18,875 nucleotides of DNA from DASVXQ01 sp040414855. GTDB lineage: Bacteria > Actinomycetota > CALGFH01. The translations under genes and the position numbers were made by a program. Under the pieces are notes generated by a model, which was given only the letters and a program-made list of their open reading frames with translations, had not been told where the DNA came from and ran no database searches. Of the stretch, positions 15,602 through 18,875 are shown in pieces (position 1 is the first letter of the stretch; every line of letters begins with the position of its first letter). The stretch is taken from positions 1 to 18,875 of the forward strand of contig JBEDUQ010000208.1 in the NCBI GenBank assembly GCA_040414855.1, given 5' to 3'.

Positions 15602-16714
15602 TCAGCTCGCCTGGGCGTCGATCCGCCACGGCCCGCTCACCACCTGGCTGCGCTGGAGGCTGGCGACGATCTGGAAGGGCATGCTCGACCTGCCGGGGGC
15701 GACGGTGGTCGCCAGATCCATTGCCGCGAACTGGACCACCGTGTCGCCGCCCTCGCCGCTGGTCTCGAAGGAGCCGATCTTGATGCGATGGTCGCCGCCG
15801 CTCACCGCGATGTCGGCGTCCGCCAGGCGCTCGCCGGGCAGCGCCCGTCCGACCTGCGACAGCAGCACGGTCACGCGGCCGTTGGCGTAGCCCGACCCGG
15901 CCACGCTGGCGGACTCGCACCGCTCGCAGCGCACCTCGAGGCGGCACTCGGGGCAGGTCGCCGGGGCCTGGAGCTGTGACTCCGGATTCTGGTCGACGGT
16001 GCGCTTGAGGGCGGCGTCGACCAGCGTGCCGGTGAGGAAGTCGTTGGAGGCCTTCATCGCGATCACGCTGGTGATGGTCGCGCCGGCGACCGCGTTGGGG
16101 TCGACGCGGCGGTTGAGCTGGATCGAGCCCTGCTGGCTGCCGCCGCCGAGGTTGACGCGCTCGTCGGCCTCCGACCCGGCCGGCGAACCGGCGGCGAGCT
16201 GGTTCCCGGCGGCGTCGGTCAGCACCAGACCGCTCACGCCCGCGAACGACCAGTCGCGGCGGAGCCCGCTGACCTCGAGGGTGACGACCGTCGAGCGCCC
16301 GGTCGCGGTGACCCGGTTCAGGGTCACGGTCACGTCGCCGTGGAGGACGCTCCAGCCGAACTGCCTGGAGATGTCCGACGAGAAGCCGCCGCCGGGCAGC
16401 GCCGACCCGCTGGCCTCGGCGGCGGTGGTGGTCGGCGCCGAGCCGGAGGCGGCCGCCGGACGGGTCGAGCGGCCGGCGACGAAGGCGATCGCGACCAGCA
16501 CGGCCGCCACCACCGTGACGGCGACGACCCGGAGCGCCGGCAGCAGCTCCTGGACCCGCTCGAGCAGGGCCGCCTTCCGGCCACGCCAGCCGAGCGTCTT
16601 CGAAGCTTGCGGCAGCGCCATCAGCGTCGCCGAGCACACCTGGCACCCGGAACCAGGCCGCGCCCCCCGCAGCTCGTCGCAGCGGGGGCACCAGGCCTGG
16701 CGGCGCGGGCCCAA
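15602..16714 (-). CDS. zinc-ribbon single-pass membrane protein 1 with a second cysteine cluster
   Basis: A 370-residue protein of unknown function built like its downstream paralogue: N-terminal zinc ribbon (C9, C12, C24, C27), an amphipathic basic linker (about 38-60), a membrane helix (62-80), a Ser/Thr/Ala stalk (81-112), then an outer domain. The first outer block (RQFGWSVLHGDVTVTLNRV, 117-135, to LVLTDAAGNQL, 163-173) looks like an Ig-type beta sandwich. A second four-cysteine cluster, CPEC-x5-CERC (C254, C257, C263, C266), lies in the part expected outside the membrane, which is unusual. The TTG at 16714 is 8 nt after the peptidase stop; the nearby GGATAGG is a modest ribosome site. 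No close named family is recognised. A role in sensing, envelope assembly or recruitment is possible but unproven. Confidence 0.8.
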   Translation of the reverse strand: MGPRRQAWCPRCDELRGARPGSGCQVCSATLMALPQASKTLGWRGRKAALLERVQELLPALRVVAVTVVAAVLVAIAFVAGRSTRPAAASGSAPTTTAAEASGSALPGGGFSSDISRQFGWSVLHGDVTVTLNRVTATGRSTVVTLEVSGLRRDWSFAGVSGLVLTDAAGNQLAAGSPAGSEADERVNLGGGSQQGSIQLNRRVDPNAVAGATITSVIAMKASNDFLTGTLVDAALKRTVDQNPESQLQAPATCPECRLEVRCERCESASVAGSGYANGRVTVLLSQVGRALPGERLADADIAVSGGDHRIKIGSFETSGEGGDTVVQFAAMDLATTVAPGRSSMPFQIVASLQRSQVVSGPWRIDAQAS

Positions 16715-16722
16715 CTGGCGGC

Positions 16723-17853
16723 CTATCCGGGAACCACCCGCAGGTCGCGGGCGGTGCGGTTGAGGCGGCGGGCGCCCGGCTCCGAGGCGTCGCCCGCCGG
16801 CTGGCAGACGACGATGTCCTCGATGCGGGCGCCGAAGCGGCCGGGAAGGTAGATGCCCGGCTCGATCGAGAAGGTCATGCCCGGGACCAGGCGCTCGGTC
16901 GAGCCGGCAACCATGTACGGCTCCTCGTGCGCCTCCAGCCCGATGCCGTGCCCGGCGCGGTGGATGAACCGGTCCCCGTAGCCGGCGTCGGCGATCAGGT
17001 GGCGGCAGGCGGCGTCGACCGCCATCGCCTGCGCGCCCTCGACCGCGGCCTCGCAGCCGGCGCGCTGGGCGGCCTGGAGCACCTGGTACAGCTCCAGGAA
17101 CTCGGCCGGCGGCTCGCCGACCACGAGCGTCCTGGTGGTGTCGGAGCAGTAGCCGCCAAGGCGGCCGCCGATGTCGACCACCACCGGGTCGCCCGGCCGG
17201 ATGACCCGGTCGCCGGGCTCGTGGTGTGGACTGGCGCCGCCCGGGCCGGCGCCGACGATCACGAACAGGGTCTCGTCGTGCTCGGCGCGGATGGCGTCGT
17301 CGAGCTCGCGGGCGACCTCGCGCTCGGTGCGGCCCGCCCAGCGCAGCTCGCCGAGCCCGTCGACCACCCGGTCGATCGCGGCCGCGACGGTGGTGAGCGC
17401 CTCGACCTCGGCCGGGTCCTTGACCATCCGCAGCGGCGTGGTGACCGTCGAGGCGAGCGAGAACCCAGCGCCCGGCAGAGAGGCCTGGAGCCGCAGCAGG
17501 AAGCTGCTCCAGAGCTGGTCGCCGACGGCGAGCCGGCCGCCCGCGGTGCCGGTGGAGGCCAGGATGCCGCGCACCAGCTCGACCGGGTCGTCCTGGTCGC
17601 GCCAGGCGCGGACCTCCAGGTCGAAGTCGCCGAGGTGCTCGACCGCCAGCGGCGCCTCCAGCTCCGGCACCACCAGGGCGGCGTCGCCCTGGGCAGGCAG
17701 CACCAGCATGGTCAGGCGCTCCAGCGGCGGCGGCAGGTACCCGGTCAGGTAGCGGAAGTCGGCCGAAGGACCCACCAGGAGGGCGTCAACGCCACGGCGG
17801 GCCATCTCCTTGCGAGCGCGCTCGAGGCGCTCGGCCGATGGGCTCGTGGTCAT
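16723..17853 (-). CDS. M24 metallopeptidase, Xaa-Pro aminopeptidase/dipeptidase-like
   Basis: A 376-residue, full-length M24B-type peptidase that removes N-terminal residues next to proline or cleaves Xaa-Pro dipeptides in the cytoplasm. It has a creatinase-like N-terminal domain (1-145; LVGPSADFRYLTGY at 26-39) and a pita-bread catalytic domain. All five metal ligands are present: D227 in VDIGG, D238 in CSDTTRT, H302 in GHGIG, E331 in SIEPGIY and E345 in ARIEDIVV. The substrate-side histidine-rich HH (210-211) is also visible. The ATG at 17853 is preceded by AGGATCAGG. It follows the kinase-fold gene by 49 bp and is 8 bp before the first zinc-ribbon gene, so it is likely part of the same transcript. 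PepP and PepQ cannot be told apart here; it may be a general peptidase that happens to lead the zinc-ribbon genes. Confidence 0.92.
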   Translation of the reverse strand: MTTSPSAERLERARKEMARRGVDALLVGPSADFRYLTGYLPPPLERLTMLVLPAQGDAALVVPELEAPLAVEHLGDFDLEVRAWRDQDDPVELVRGILASTGTAGGRLAVGDQLWSSFLLRLQASLPGAGFSLASTVTTPLRMVKDPAEVEALTTVAAAIDRVVDGLGELRWAGRTEREVARELDDAIRAEHDETLFVIVGAGPGGASPHHEPGDRVIRPGDPVVVDIGGRLGGYCSDTTRTLVVGEPPAEFLELYQVLQAAQRAGCEAAVEGAQAMAVDAACRHLIADAGYGDRFIHRAGHGIGLEAHEEPYMVAGSTERLVPGMTFSIEPGIYLPGRFGARIEDIVVCQPAGDASEPGARRLNRTARDLRVVPG

Positions 17854-17902
17854 GTCCTGATCCTACTCCCGCGTCCCATTCATGACCTCCCCGAACCGCA
17901 GG

Positions 17903-18844
17903 TCACACCTTGATCCGGAGCGCCTGCTCGAGCACGTCGACGGTCAGCGGCGGCTCGCCGGGGACGGCGAGGCCGTCCAGCGCGATCGCCATCGGCTCGG
18001 CGGTCTCGATCACGACCCGCTTGGACTGGTACTCGCGGATCGTCGGGTGGGGGATGTGGTCCCCGTAGTAGAGCTGCTTGGAGCGCGCGTAGATGCCGAG
18101 GGGCTGGCCCTCGAAGGCGATCACCGACATGCGGCCGTCGTCGGGCAGCGCGCGCGGCGCCACCTTCATGCGGTGCATGGTGAACTGGCCGTTGGCCACC
18201 ACCAGCCCGGCGAGTCGGAAGTCGACCGCCCCGCGCTCCAGGGCAAGGCGGGCGGGCGTCGAGCGGGTCGCGACCAGCCCGCCGAGCGCCGCGCCGAAGC
18301 CGCCGAGGCGTCCAGCCCAGGCCATCCGCGGCAGCCGGCTGGAGACCTCGGCCAGGTAGCCCAGCTCGGCGCAGTTGCCGAAGATCCCGACCCGGTGGCC
18401 TCCGTCCGGGCCGTGCCAGCGGGCGCGGCCGACGTCGGCGACGAACAGGTTCGGCCCGACCAGGTGCCGGGCCGCCCGCTCGGGCTCGTCCGGCAGCCCG
18501 AAGGTGGCGGCGAAGTTCTGGCGCCCCATGCCGGCCAGTCCCAGCACGGCGTCCGGCCAGCGCGGCCCGTCCGGCCCGACCAGTGTGGCCACCATCGCAT
18601 GGGCGATGCGGTCGTCGCCGACCGCGACCAGCAGCCGGGAGCCGCGCTCCAGAGCCCGCTCGGCGATCTCCCCGGCGCGGCCGGCGGGACGGGCCACGGC
18701 CGCCTCGGCCACCACGCCCACACGGGCGAGCGCCCTGCGCAGCTCGGTCAGGTCGCGCCGGGCGCTGGTGGCGTCGCCGATCAGGTAGGGCGCTCCGTAG
18801 GGCAGCAGGGCCTCCTGCCCTGGGCGGCTCTGGGTGGTCGTCAC
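17903..18844 (-). CDS. diacylglycerol-kinase-fold protein with degenerate catalytic motifs
   Basis: A 313-residue protein with the two-domain layout of YegS/DgkB-type lipid kinases. Correspondences are LLVAVGDDRIAHAMVATLVG (71-90) to the GGDGTxNE nucleotide motif, LGLAGMGRQNFAATFGLP (101-118) to the PLGTxNDFA motif, MKVAPRALPDDGRMSVIAF (226-244) to the AP-DDG-L region, and IALDGLAVPGEPP (287-299) to the DGE motif. The key residues are changed at three places: GGDGT is VGDDR, GTxND is GRQNF, and DGE is DGL. The protein may therefore be inactive, bind lipid or nucleotide only, or use another chemistry. The GTG at 18844 has AGGAG (18853-18857) 8 nt upstream. It is the first visible gene of the block ending at 11358, 49 bp before the M24 peptidase. 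Confidence 0.75.
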   Translation of the reverse strand: MTTTQSRPGQEALLPYGAPYLIGDATSARRDLTELRRALARVGVVAEAAVARPAGRAGEIAERALERGSRLLVAVGDDRIAHAMVATLVGPDGPRWPDAVLGLAGMGRQNFAATFGLPDEPERAARHLVGPNLFVADVGRARWHGPDGGHRVGIFGNCAELGYLAEVSSRLPRMAWAGRLGGFGAALGGLVATRSTPARLALERGAVDFRLAGLVVANGQFTMHRMKVAPRALPDDGRMSVIAFEGQPLGIYARSKQLYYGDHIPHPTIREYQSKRVVIETAEPMAIALDGLAVPGEPPLTVDVLEQALRIKV

Positions 18845-18875
18845 GCAGCGGGCTCCTGGCGGTTGAGGGATCGGC

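Noticed and set aside
9229..18844. A known anti-phage defence island formed by the FtsH-like protease, subtilase and hydrolase.
   Set aside because: No defence hallmark genes (nuclease, restriction enzyme, reverse transcriptase, CRISPR) and no mobile-element signs; the FtsH-like gene is convergent and separated by a terminator.
1..18875. tRNA, rRNA, riboswitch or other structured RNA genes in the gaps.
   Set aside because: All gaps are under 250 bp, and I found no tRNA-like cloverleaf, T-loop motif or known riboswitch core by eye; a Rfam search would be decisive.

Overview
The window is very GC-rich (about 70 % by eye). Its coding regions are dense, GTG and TTG starts are common, several stop and start codons overlap, and many genes have good Shine-Dalgarno sequences. 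Together with the actinobacterial look of the CoA-transferase, peptidase and aminotransferase proteins, this suggests an actinobacterium or another GC-rich, deep-branching terrestrial lineage such as Chloroflexota or Dormibacterota. The taxon cannot be fixed from sequence alone. I see no rRNA, tRNA, CRISPR array, insertion sequence, integrase or phage gene. Fourteen protein genes account for nearly all of the sequence.

Positions 9-6210 (minus strand) are a five-gene catabolic operon with overlapping ends. Read in the direction of transcription it encodes a P5C-dehydrogenase-like aldehyde dehydrogenase, a class III aminotransferase of the GABA/ornithine type, CoA-transferase subunits A and B, and a second class III aminotransferase. 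Every junction overlaps (4, 19, 4 and 20 nt). The likely chemistry is omega-amino acid to semialdehyde to carboxylic acid to acyl-CoA. Each of the three inner junctions carries repetitive, hairpin-prone DNA that encodes a Pro/Gly/Ala-rich N-terminal tail.

Positions 6388-9109 hold a minus-strand YtcJ-like amidohydrolase and a divergent plus-strand nitrilase-family C-N hydrolase. The 244-bp region between them contains a good sigma70-like promoter (TTTACA-17-CATATT) for the amidohydrolase, with an inverted repeat over its -10 element. Both enzymes could supply amino acids to the operon next door.

Positions 9229-11316 (plus) encode a membrane-anchored FtsH-like AAA+ zinc protease. Its ATPase and protease motifs are complete, but it has about 40 extra residues, including a Met/Gly-rich loop, between Walker B and the arginine-finger region. 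A strong hairpin at 11313-11349 separates it from the convergent minus-strand block.

Positions 11358-18844 (minus) form a second same-strand block. In transcription order it encodes a diacylglycerol-kinase-fold protein with eroded catalytic motifs, an M24 (Xaa-Pro aminopeptidase-like) peptidase, two tandem paralogous membrane proteins with N-terminal zinc ribbons and outside domains of unknown function, and then, after a 133-bp gap with regulatory-looking DNA, a subtilisin-like protease without a signal peptide and an alpha/beta hydrolase. The zinc-ribbon pair and the unusual FtsH relative are the best candidates for something undescribed.
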